Shown here one piece after another: positions 52,138 to 60,643 of a stretch of DNA of 64,000 nt. A program made the translations under genes and the position numbers. The stretch's first letter is position 1. Each line of letters opens with the position of its first letter. The notes beneath the pieces were generated by a model, which did not search any database, had not been told where the DNA came from, and saw only the letters and a program-made list of their open reading frames with translations. Origin of the DNA: Prevotella sp. UBA2725 (GTDB lineage Bacteria; Bacteroidota; Bacteroidia; Bacteroidales; Bacteroidaceae); NCBI GenBank assembly GCA_002353825.1, contig DEKJ01000026.1, positions 39,803-103,802 of the forward strand, in the 5' to 3' direction.

Positions 52138-54444
52138 ATGATTCACAACTTCAAATCCAACACTCCGCGTTTGAACACCATCGCTGTGGCAGCCGGTCTG
52201 CTCCTGCTCGGTACTCCAGTCTTCGCACAAGAGAACACGGAGAAGTCAAAGGAAGAGGGCAACCGCAATGTAATGCTCAATGCTTCTTCAGCCAATGGCC
52301 CCCGTGAGATTCAGATTGGTCTGCCATCAGCAGACGTCAACGTCTTAGAGAACGGACTGCCCGTAACCTATGCTACGAACCCTCACAGTGTCAACTCTAT
52401 TTGGAGAGGTGATGCCAGCCTGAGCCACAACGGACTTCTGAAGATCTCAGAGACTGCTATCACGACAGGAAACATTGGCTATGCCGTCAACTCCTTCACA
52501 CAGCTCGGTCAGGACGGTTTCCATACGACCCTCAATTATAAGATGAACCACTTCGGCCAGCAGGAGTTTTCTTTGAACCTCAACGGCGGCCTTGGCAGTG
52601 GATGGTACTACAGTGCCAACATGTACCAAGACTTCGATCCCGGAACATTCAAGATCAAGTCTTCACAATATCAGGACCGCACACAGATTTATAAGTTCGC
52701 CCTGACAAAGCGATACAATGGTAACCGCGGTGAGTTCACAGCTATGTGGCATTATGCCAACAGCCATCCAGTTTATACCTATGCTACACAGAGTGCTCCG
52801 TTCATCTATGGTGGTGATGGAAGTGTGAAAGAGTATGGAGACTTTAAGCTCGGTACCACTTCATACCTGCCAACAAACAGCAACATCACTTACCGCGACA
52901 TGAGAGACGGCAAGCTCAAGGAGACTTCGCTCTACGATTATATCGAGAACCGTACAAGCAATTTCTCCTTGTTGAACAACTATAACTGGGACAACGGCTT
53001 CTCCCTGAAGACGATGCTGCGCTTCGACCATGCTCATGGTGCACTGGTCTACCAGACACCTATGTCTCTTCTCAATGTCAAGGGCAACAGTCAGTATGCT
53101 TATAAGTACCTCGACAACATGAACCAAGTTCAGACCTACACCGGCGATTATGTCCAGACACGTATGTCTTGCTTGAACAGTGGTGACATCAACGAGCTGC
53201 TCTTCACCAATGAGCTGAGCAAGAAGTTCAAGACATCTACTCTCCGTATCGGTATCAACGAATGGTACTATCACATCAACTACACGTCCAACACGACGAT
53301 GTATGATCAGAGTGTGCCTACAGATGGCAGCTATGCCATCCGCGTCTATGACAGCAACCTCCGCAACACTTACTTCTACGATTTTAACAAGAACGCCTCT
53401 GAGTACTATAAAGGCTACGAGAACAAGGCAGCTCTCTATCTCACACACGATTGGGACATTACACGCAACTTCAACCTTTACTACGGAGCACGCTTCGAAT
53501 ATCAAAAACTGCACGGACAGAACGCTGCCGACAAGGAGGGTAAGTATGCACGCTTTGCCGACTACTACATCGGTGCAACGAACCCCACCACAGGCTTCAA
53601 GATCACTCCGTCTGACCTCGACTACAACTGGTTCAACTACGACTTCACGGCTCAAGCAACTTGGAAGTTGACAAATGAGTTCGGACTAACAGGCGACTTC
53701 ACTTATATCGTCCAGCACCCGCGTTTCGAAAACTTCGCTTCTGCTACGCTACCTAACACGGATAAGGTAACTGTACCTCTGGGTCGTGGTGGTATCTACT
53801 ACAACAATTCTTGGCTCAGCCTCACGTCGCTCTTCTCTTACATCTCTAAGACCAACAACAACTCAACGCTTAACTTGCAGCACGGCAGTGAGATCATGGC
53901 AGCTCCGCTTACCTATGATATCCAGACCTGGGGATGGACAACAGACCTCGTGGCTAAGCCCGTCAAGGGTCTTGACATCCACTTCCTCTTCACCTATCAG
54001 AAGCCGACTTACAAGAAATATGAGACAAGCGTCACGTTCTCTGATGGATACCAAGGAAAGATCGATGCTACCGGCAATATCGTAGCAGAGATTCCACAGG
54101 TGCTCATCGAGTTCGACCCCAGCTACATGATTACCAAGGACATCAAGATCTGGACCTCCTGGCGTTACTTCGGCAAGACCTATGCCAACCTCAATGATGC
54201 CTATTACTTCGGCAGCCACTGGGAGACCTTCGGCGGCGTAAACTGGCAGGCCAACAAGCATCTCGGCTTAGGCATAGATGTAGTCAACTTCCTCAACCAG
54301 ACTGGCGCCAAGGGTACTATCGCCGGATCAGAGCTCGTTACCAAGGATGAGGTGAAGGCAGCCAACAACTATGCAGGCCGACTGCTCACAGGCTCATACC
54401 TCCGTCCTTTCACTGTTGAGTTCACTGCATCTCTGAAATTCTAA
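52138..54444 (+). CDS. TonB-receptor-like outer-membrane barrel with a reduced plug
   Basis: The 768-residue protein has a signal peptide (about 1-30, ending TPVFAQ) and a short plug-like part (about 55-130, PSADVNVLENGLPVTYATN ... ISETAITTGNIGYAVNSFTQ). A large barrel follows, ending in the typical RPFTVEFTASLKF. I see no carboxypeptidase-like domain and no clear TonB box. The GH32 gene follows 22 bp later, so it probably imports fructan fragments or sucrose-like sugars. Start at 52138 is preferred to 52102 because the signal peptide begins there. Confidence 0.82.
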   Translation: MIHNFKSNTPRLNTIAVAAGLLLLGTPVFAQENTEKSKEEGNRNVMLNASSANGPREIQIGLPSADVNVLENGLPVTYATNPHSVNSIWRGDASLSHNGLLKISETAITTGNIGYAVNSFTQLGQDGFHTTLNYKMNHFGQQEFSLNLNGGLGSGWYYSANMYQDFDPGTFKIKSSQYQDRTQIYKFALTKRYNGNRGEFTAMWHYANSHPVYTYATQSAPFIYGGDGSVKEYGDFKLGTTSYLPTNSNITYRDMRDGKLKETSLYDYIENRTSNFSLLNNYNWDNGFSLKTMLRFDHAHGALVYQTPMSLLNVKGNSQYAYKYLDNMNQVQTYTGDYVQTRMSCLNSGDINELLFTNELSKKFKTSTLRIGINEWYYHINYTSNTTMYDQSVPTDGSYAIRVYDSNLRNTYFYDFNKNASEYYKGYENKAALYLTHDWDITRNFNLYYGARFEYQKLHGQNAADKEGKYARFADYYIGATNPTTGFKITPSDLDYNWFNYDFTAQATWKLTNEFGLTGDFTYIVQHPRFENFASATLPNTDKVTVPLGRGGIYYNNSWLSLTSLFSYISKTNNNSTLNLQHGSEIMAAPLTYDIQTWGWTTDLVAKPVKGLDIHFLFTYQKPTYKKYETSVTFSDGYQGKIDATGNIVAEIPQVLIEFDPSYMITKDIKIWTSWRYFGKTYANLNDAYYFGSHWETFGGVNWQANKHLGLGIDVVNFLNQTGAKGTIAGSELVTKDEVKAANNYAGRLLTGSYLRPFTVEFTASLKF

Positions 54445-54465
54445 TACCTAAAATATTCGTTTACC

Positions 54466-56337
54466 ATGAAAACAGCTTTAATCGGACTTGCTTTGCTTGC
54501 TGCCGCCACAACGGCACAAGCGCAGAAGTTAGCTATTGCCCAAAAAGGGGATACGACGATTGTCACCGTCACTAACCCCACTAAATATCTCATTCTCCCT
54601 ATTGAGGAAGACAGCATTGAGAACAAGGTAAAACTCGATAAGGGACTGCCTACAGACACATGGATGGACATCCGCCTGGCGCGAAAGAAGATCGATTACA
54701 ATGTGCCATTCGAACTTGGTGGCGGCAAGAAAGCCATCGTAAAGATTCTCGGATTGAAGAAAGGTGATATCGTACTGAAGAAGATGAAACTCTCCGATGT
54801 GTGGAATCCTGTCAACACCGATTATTATCGCCCCGTCTATCATCACACGCCAAGCTACGGCTGGATGAACGATGCTAACGGTATGTTCTACAAGGATGGT
54901 GTTTGGAACCTGTATTATCAATACAATCCTTATGGCTCCAAATGGGGCAACATGCATTGGGGACACGCCATCAGCAAGGATCTGTTCCATTGGACAGAAG
55001 AGCCTGCTGCCATCGCCCGCGACACCTTAGGCCATATCTTCTCTGGCTCGTCTGTCGTAGATGTAAACAACACAGCCGGATACGGCAAGGGTGCTATCGT
55101 CGCCTTTTATACCTCAGCCAGTGAGAGGAACGGACAGATACAGTGCATGGCCTATTCAACGGATAACGGCATGACGTTCACAAAGTACGAGGACAATCCT
55201 ATTCTCACGCCGTTTGACGGACTGCTCAACTTCCGTGACCCGAAAGTGTTCTGGTATGAGCCTAAGAAATGCTGGTTCATGATTGTATCTGCCGACAAGG
55301 AAATGCGCTTTTATAAGTCGCACGACCTCAAGGATTGGACATACATCAGCGCTTTTGGAAAAGGATACGGCGCACAGCCTAACCAGTTTGAGTGCCCCGA
55401 TTTCTTCCCGATGACTGCCGACAATGGACAACAGAAATGGGTGATGATCGTCAATATCAACCCCGGATGTATGTTCGGTGGATCCGCTACAGAATACTTT
55501 GTGGGTGACTTCGATGGCAAGACTTTCAAATGCGATGACACCCCTGACGTAGCTAAGTTCCTCGACTTCGGTAAAGATCATTATGCTACCGTTACATTCT
55601 ACAACGCTCCCGACGGCCGTATCGTTGCCTTTCCTTGGATGAGCAACTGGCAGTATGCCAATGTCACGCCTATCAAGCAGTATCGTGGTGCTAACGCTCT
55701 GCCCCGTGAATTGAAACTGTATTATAAGGATGGTGAATATTATGTAGCAGCAAACGCCGTAAACGAGGTCAACGCACTGCGCAAAGAGACAAAGGACTTA
55801 GGTGACATCAATGGTGGTGGAGAATTCGACAATCTCTTCCCGAAGACTGATGGTGCCTTTGAGATTGAGGCTGATATCACACCTGATGCACAAGGCACGG
55901 CAGGAATAGATATCTCTAATGATAAAGGAGAAGTAACAAAGGTCTATCTCGACATGAAGAACAACCGGCTCGTAATGGATCGTACAAAGAGCGGCTTGAT
56001 CGACTTCGGCAACAAGGCTGTACCTCACGACATTGAGAAAGAGTATGACTTACATGAACATCGCGGCAACAATACTCCAATGCGCGAGCAGAACTCTGTG
56101 AACTATGTCAACGACTTCGCCTTAGGAACCTGGGGGCCTCTGAAACTCTGTGGCGGAAAGACATACCACGTCAACATCTTTGTGGACAACTGCTCGATAG
56201 AGGCTTTCGTCGATAATGGCAGACTCGCTATGACGAATCTCGTGTTCCCCACTAAGCCTTACAATAGCCTGAAGTTCTATAGCGAAGGTGACAACGCTAC
56301 CTTCAAAAACGTGAAGGTATACAAGTTAGGTATGTAA
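54466..56337 (+). CDS. GH32 glycoside hydrolase (fructan beta-fructosidase / levanase type)
   Basis: The 623-residue exported enzyme has a signal peptide (MKTALIGLALLAAATTAQAQ), an N-terminal beta domain (about 21-115), then the five-bladed propeller. The nucleophile is Asp136 in WMNDANGMFY, the stabiliser Asp258 in FRDPKVFW, and the acid Glu309 in FECPDFF. A C-terminal beta-sandwich follows (SIEAFVDNGRLAMTNLVFP). It hydrolyses beta-fructosides such as levan, inulin or sucrose; which one cannot be read. It is co-directional with the barrel gene. Confidence 0.93.
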   Translation: MKTALIGLALLAAATTAQAQKLAIAQKGDTTIVTVTNPTKYLILPIEEDSIENKVKLDKGLPTDTWMDIRLARKKIDYNVPFELGGGKKAIVKILGLKKGDIVLKKMKLSDVWNPVNTDYYRPVYHHTPSYGWMNDANGMFYKDGVWNLYYQYNPYGSKWGNMHWGHAISKDLFHWTEEPAAIARDTLGHIFSGSSVVDVNNTAGYGKGAIVAFYTSASERNGQIQCMAYSTDNGMTFTKYEDNPILTPFDGLLNFRDPKVFWYEPKKCWFMIVSADKEMRFYKSHDLKDWTYISAFGKGYGAQPNQFECPDFFPMTADNGQQKWVMIVNINPGCMFGGSATEYFVGDFDGKTFKCDDTPDVAKFLDFGKDHYATVTFYNAPDGRIVAFPWMSNWQYANVTPIKQYRGANALPRELKLYYKDGEYYVAANAVNEVNALRKETKDLGDINGGGEFDNLFPKTDGAFEIEADITPDAQGTAGIDISNDKGEVTKVYLDMKNNRLVMDRTKSGLIDFGNKAVPHDIEKEYDLHEHRGNNTPMREQNSVNYVNDFALGTWGPLKLCGGKTYHVNIFVDNCSIEAFVDNGRLAMTNLVFPTKPYNSLKFYSEGDNATFKNVKVYKLGM

Positions 56338-56347
56338 TAGATAAAAT

Positions 56348-56412
56348 ACATGGGTATTGGTTGCAGTGGCCGCCCCCAGTTGGCGGCCAACCATTGCAAT
56401 CAATACCCATGT
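56348..56412. terminator. Long hairpin between convergent GH32 and barrel genes (contains family B copy B7)
   Basis: ACATGGGTATTG at 56348 pairs with CAATACCCATGT ending at 56412, and the stem continues through wobble pairs to a GGCCGCC / GGCGGCC core, about 28 bp in all. A bidirectional terminator is the simplest reading. Confidence 0.8.
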
Positions 56413-56419
56413 CTATTTA

Positions 56420-57049
56420 TTAGAAATAATAAGCTAAGCCAATTTGCCATGCATTGTAACGAGCATGGAAGTTCTTATTCGTTACACTCTTAGAAACAGT
56501 CTCTGATGCACTATTCCATGTAGCATCACCTGTCTTTCCACAAGCGATGTTATAATTTGCATTAAGCTGCAGATGATTGACCAACGTAATACCTACACCA
56601 AGATTAACACTAAAGTTAGAATCCTTCCACTTCCAGTCATAATCAGAAATTTTCTTGTCTCCACCGACATTGAAGCCAAACTGTGGGCCGGCAAAGACGA
56701 AGAAGTTAGCCAAAGAGCCCAAACCTACGGAATAGCGCAGGTTAATAGGAATGGCTATCTGCTTCTGATCGAGAGAAGTCTTCGAGCCATCTGAAGAGTT
56801 CTCTACATTAGCAGAGCGCTGGTCATAGAGAGCAGACGCATCCACACCAAGCCCCACCAGAGGCAAAGTGAACTTCAACGTAGGGCCAACATAGAAACCT
56901 ACACGATTGCTCTCATCGAACACACTCTCATTGAGTTTGAGGCTTGTAGCATCAATGCCACCTTTTATTCCGAGTTTCACCTGGGCTGATGCAGGAGCCG
57001 TAAATAAGATGGCCACAGCCACCAACAGAAAAACTTGTAATTTTCTCAT
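56420..57049 (-). CDS. Small outer-membrane beta-barrel protein (porin-like, OmpA-barrel type)
   Basis: The 209-residue protein has a signal peptide (MRKLQVFLLVAVAILFTAPASAQ) and eight to ten amphipathic strands (VKLGIKGGIDATSLKL, VGFYVGPTLKFTLPL, LGVDASALYDQRS, LANFFVFAGPQFGFNVG) with a C-terminal strand WQIGLAYYF. It matches the general Bacteroidota 'outer membrane beta-barrel' group. It lies 19 bp after gldN on the same strand and may be the last gene of the type IX secretion operon; whether it has a secretion role is unknown. Confidence 0.85.
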   Translation of the reverse strand: MRKLQVFLLVAVAILFTAPASAQVKLGIKGGIDATSLKLNESVFDESNRVGFYVGPTLKFTLPLVGLGVDASALYDQRSANVENSSDGSKTSLDQKQIAIPINLRYSVGLGSLANFFVFAGPQFGFNVGGDKKISDYDWKWKDSNFSVNLGVGITLVNHLQLNANYNIACGKTGDATWNSASETVSKSVTNKNFHARYNAWQIGLAYYF

Positions 57050-57068
57050 AATATTATTCTGATAAACA

Positions 57069-58130
57069 TTAGTGTCGTTGTCTTCTCACCGTTACTCTCG
57101 CAGCACCAGACATAGGCGTCGACTGTGGAGCACGAGAGCGACTGGACCTCACACGTTCTGTCCGTGCCGAAGAACGCTTCACACGGCTATTCTTTTTCTT
57201 GGCATACAACAACTTTGGATCAAGCTTGGCAATGGAATCCAACGAATCTTTCTTAGCTTGGTCACCCCATATTTGTGACTCAAAAGCTGTTATTTCCTTA
57301 TCTATTCGCTGTTGTTCCTTCGTGAGTTTTATAGAGTCTCCACCAACTTCCTGTGCCAAGGTCTTACCAAGCATATTGTTGGTTTTATATATCTTGCCCT
57401 TATATTGATTCGTTCCAAAATAATCGGCAAGGCTCATCATAGCAGCATTATTAATGTTACTTGTCATCACCATCTGCTTGGCGAGGAAAGGAGCCAAATC
57501 ACTATAACGGACCCAAAAGAGTGGATACTTGGTAGCTCCATCACCAAAGTCATCCTCCCGATACATCACTGGACAGAGCGCAGTGACCTGACGATGGAAT
57601 GTTGCCGTATTCTGATCATAGTAACTGCTCTCCTTGATGAAATAGGCCTTTACCTCAGCTGACGGAATATCGCTGTCATCAATATGCACACCCTTGTCTG
57701 TTTTCTCATAAAAGATATGATAATCGTCAAGGAACTTCTTAGGATTTAAACGCAATGACTCATCAAACTTCTCACTGCCACTGTTCACATCGTAGCTGTA
57801 GGCAGCAATACCTCCATGATTAGGGCCAGCCATGATAAGCTTAAAAAGTAAGGTGAAAAGATTGACATGAGTGCCATCTGGCTCCACCGGATAATAGAGC
57901 GCAGCATTGGCATCATCAGTCAGGTCAAGCTCACGATAGACATCACGCCGCCAGATGACATCACCACTCATGGGCTCATTTGTCGGAAAGTCTATCTGTT
58001 GACGAAGTGTCATATTGTTGCTGTTCGACTTCTGTGTCTGCTGTTGTTGTATCCGCCGAGCTTTAGGCTGGGCACAAAGGCTCGCAGCCCCTACACAGAA
58101 CATCAACATTATAATAAAGTACCTCTTCAT
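57069..58130 (-). CDS. gldN: Type IX secretion / gliding protein GldN (PorN)
   Basis: The 353-residue periplasmic protein has a signal peptide (MKRYFIIMLMFCVGAASLCAQ), the GldN core (MSGDVIWRRDVYRELDLTDDANAALYYP in parts, MTSNINNAAMMSLADYF, YKGKIYKTNNMLGKTLAQE) and conserved KKFLDDYHIFYEKTDKGVHI. GldN and GldK form the ring complex linked to the outer membrane. The last about 45 residues are Arg/Ser-rich (KKKNSRVKRSSARTERVRSS...) and do not look like the folded domain. Confidence 0.94.
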   Translation of the reverse strand: MKRYFIIMLMFCVGAASLCAQPKARRIQQQQTQKSNSNNMTLRQQIDFPTNEPMSGDVIWRRDVYRELDLTDDANAALYYPVEPDGTHVNLFTLLFKLIMAGPNHGGIAAYSYDVNSGSEKFDESLRLNPKKFLDDYHIFYEKTDKGVHIDDSDIPSAEVKAYFIKESSYYDQNTATFHRQVTALCPVMYREDDFGDGATKYPLFWVRYSDLAPFLAKQMVMTSNINNAAMMSLADYFGTNQYKGKIYKTNNMLGKTLAQEVGGDSIKLTKEQQRIDKEITAFESQIWGDQAKKDSLDSIAKLDPKLLYAKKKNSRVKRSSARTERVRSSRSRAPQSTPMSGAARVTVRRQRH

Positions 58131-58149
58131 AAGATTTGTTTTTTACTGT

Positions 58150-59706
58150 TTATCTCACCTTCACCTCCATAGCTCCCGGTAAGGTTCTTGCCACGCCATC
58201 AGGTCCCACGGCATGCACCTCCGTGATATAGAACCGGCGACCGCGACTCAGACGACGGAACTGCTCACGCATGCGGTCTGAGAACTGACCATCCTGGGAT
58301 GCCATCTGCACAGCGTTACCCATATTATCATAGAACACCGTGGAGAAGCCGGTAACTCGGAACTGTATGTCAAGGATGCCATCATCGATAGCAGCATTGA
58401 GATGGCCAGCTCCCATAAGGCTTGCCTTAGACAGGTTTCCACCTTTGAAACGATCATCACCTACAGCAATGTATGGAGTCGGATTAGGCAACTTACGCAC
58501 ACGGAACACGAACGGCGGGAAGGAACGAGTCATCTTGCCATCTCGTGCACTGACACGGAACGTGACATCGTGCCCCACCGCAGCCGGAATAGCAACGTAC
58601 TTGCCAGGGCCTTTGGTAATCAGCCGTCCACCCGTCATGCTCACTGAAACACCATTTTGTGGTACACCGGGAACACTGACGCTAATGGGGTTATTGTAAC
58701 CTGCGTAAAGCATGTTCATAAGATCAGCAGCAACTGTTGCGCCACCCGGAACAGGGATGACATTGTATTTCTGAATAAAGTTGCGTCGAAGGACATCCCC
58801 ACGGTTGTTACGCATGAGAATGTAACCACCAAACTGATGCTCACCCACTCCGCCTGCTGTGAAGCTATATTGCCCATTACGTGTGGCGATACGCGCACCA
58901 TTGACATAAATCTCGGGCTGACTCGTCGTATCTACTGCTGCCATGACAATATTCGCATTGAATCGCTCGCCAGGATAAAGTGTTGTCTTCTCTGGTACGA
59001 CAAATGCCTCTAACTTATTCACACGAATATCTTTCAAGCCGATATTTGCCTGCAAAGAGTGAAGCACTTCTCCCTCAGCATAGCGCACATCATTCTGCAA
59101 CTTAGAAAGGAGCGTGACAGCAGCAGCCACCGGCATGTTCTCAAACATATATTCCTGCCAGTTCTTGCCAAGATTGTCTTTGCCGCGCGGGACCTTCGTG
59201 GAGAGATTGCTCTCTATGATAGCATACTGACGTGGATCGGTGACATATCGGAGGATGCGGTCCCGGAAACTATTGATTGCCTTATAGAGTTTTTTCCCTT
59301 TACCCGTCAATGGAGCTAACATTACAGTTCCAGCAGCATCGACATTATCCGTATTCTCAATATTCTTTAGATTTCCCTTAGGACCGTCCGCCTCCTTGAC
59401 AATAGCGATCTTCAAATCCTCAGCAAAGTTGTACAGCGAGTCACTCATATTCCGTACATCCTGAGCCTGCTCATACCACTGTTTGACCTTTTCAGGATTG
59501 CTGAGCATCTGGCGACGGAAGTCAGCCATCATGTCTTCATTCAGCTTTGAGGAATTGGCGGTTGTACGGTCAAGGCTCTCCTGCACCACAGCAAAGCCAT
59601 GGAGTACCTCCGTCGACACATTGAGTGCCAACATAGCCAGAAGAACGATGTACATCAGGTTGATCATCTTCTGACGGGGAGTGACCGGTCGTTTTTTTAT
59701 TGCCAT
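58150..59706 (-). CDS. gldM: Type IX secretion / gliding motor protein GldM (PorM)
   Basis: The 518-residue protein has one N-terminal membrane helix (MINLMYIVLLAMLALNVSTEV, residues about 14-34) and a long periplasmic part: a helical bundle (to about 215), then beta domains (VPEKTTLYPGERFNANIVM; VIPVPGGATVAADLMNML). In structural work on other species the helix pairs with GldL to form the proton-driven rotary motor and the periplasmic part drives the GldKN ring. It lies 15 bp after gldL. Confidence 0.95.
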   Translation of the reverse strand: MAIKKRPVTPRQKMINLMYIVLLAMLALNVSTEVLHGFAVVQESLDRTTANSSKLNEDMMADFRRQMLSNPEKVKQWYEQAQDVRNMSDSLYNFAEDLKIAIVKEADGPKGNLKNIENTDNVDAAGTVMLAPLTGKGKKLYKAINSFRDRILRYVTDPRQYAIIESNLSTKVPRGKDNLGKNWQEYMFENMPVAAAVTLLSKLQNDVRYAEGEVLHSLQANIGLKDIRVNKLEAFVVPEKTTLYPGERFNANIVMAAVDTTSQPEIYVNGARIATRNGQYSFTAGGVGEHQFGGYILMRNNRGDVLRRNFIQKYNVIPVPGGATVAADLMNMLYAGYNNPISVSVPGVPQNGVSVSMTGGRLITKGPGKYVAIPAAVGHDVTFRVSARDGKMTRSFPPFVFRVRKLPNPTPYIAVGDDRFKGGNLSKASLMGAGHLNAAIDDGILDIQFRVTGFSTVFYDNMGNAVQMASQDGQFSDRMREQFRRLSRGRRFYITEVHAVGPDGVARTLPGAMEVKVR

Positions 59707-59721
59707 TACTCGTTGTCCTTA

Positions 59722-60618
59722 TTAGTCGTTATCCTTAGTCATGCCCGCATTTGGCGCAGCAGCCCGCATATTGACGGTCATGGCCTCGATCATACGTGCA
59801 TAGATATGGTTGAGCTGGTCGATCTGCTCTGCCATCTTCTTCGTCTGAGCATTGATCTCGTCAATAGTCCCAATCTGTTTGCTGGCACCCTTAAGCTGCA
59901 TCTCGTAAATCTTACTGATGCCCGTGAGCGTACGATTGAGATTCTCCATTTCCTCACTGTCACGTGTGAGACGCGAACTCTGCTCATTGACTTTCTTCAG
60001 CGTCTCGACCAGTGTCTTCAGTTCCTCAACATAGTTGCCCTGCGCCTCATTCATAGCTTCTGCTTCCTCCTTAGACATCTGGGGAACGAAGTTAGGTGTT
60101 GAAGCAGGTGCTGACTGTTGGGTGGACACAGGTGACTGGACTGATTCTGAAGACTGGACCGAAGCAGGAGTCTGTACCGATGCCTGCGATTGTTCTGATG
60201 CAGCATACTGCGGCTGAGATTGATACTGCGGCTGAGGTTGATATTGAGGCTGCTCTTTTGACCGATGAGTAGCGATAGAAGCATCAGCTTCTGCCTCCTC
60301 CGTTTTATCTTCTCCGACCGGATAGTTAACTTTACCCGTCTCAAGATATTCTTCCGTCAGATGAGTCGGCATAATGCGGCCCTCGGCTGTCTTGTCGAAC
60401 GGACGGTCAAAAGCAGAGATGAAGAACACAAAAACCTCCGTACCCATGCCGATAAACAACATGATATTTGCTCCCGGAAGATGGGTCAACTTGAACAAAG
60501 CGCCAAGGATGACGACAGAGGCGCCCCAGCTATAAGCATAGTTAAGGAACGTCTGACCTGCTACGGTGTCCATCCACTTCTGCAGACGGTAGACGAGATT
60601 ATATTTACTGTATGTCAT
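59722..60618 (-). CDS. gldL: Type IX secretion / gliding motor protein GldL (PorL)
   Basis: The 298-residue protein has two membrane helices (FLNYAYSWGASVVILGALFKL and GANIMLFIGMGTEVFVFFISAF) with the conserved Glu65 within the second one, thought to be the proton site. The cytoplasmic part has a Gln/Pro/Ser-rich linker (about residues 120-175, QPQYQPQPQYQSQPQYA and ASVQTPASVQSSESVQ-type repeats) and a C-terminal coiled coil (VEELKTLVETLKKVNEQSS). It pairs with GldM in the inner-membrane motor. Confidence 0.95.
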   Translation of the reverse strand: MTYSKYNLVYRLQKWMDTVAGQTFLNYAYSWGASVVILGALFKLTHLPGANIMLFIGMGTEVFVFFISAFDRPFDKTAEGRIMPTHLTEEYLETGKVNYPVGEDKTEEAEADASIATHRSKEQPQYQPQPQYQSQPQYAASEQSQASVQTPASVQSSESVQSPVSTQQSAPASTPNFVPQMSKEEAEAMNEAQGNYVEELKTLVETLKKVNEQSSRLTRDSEEMENLNRTLTGISKIYEMQLKGASKQIGTIDEINAQTKKMAEQIDQLNHIYARMIEAMTVNMRAAAPNAGMTKDND

Positions 60619-60643
60619 AATAACCTATATTCTTTCTTTGTTG

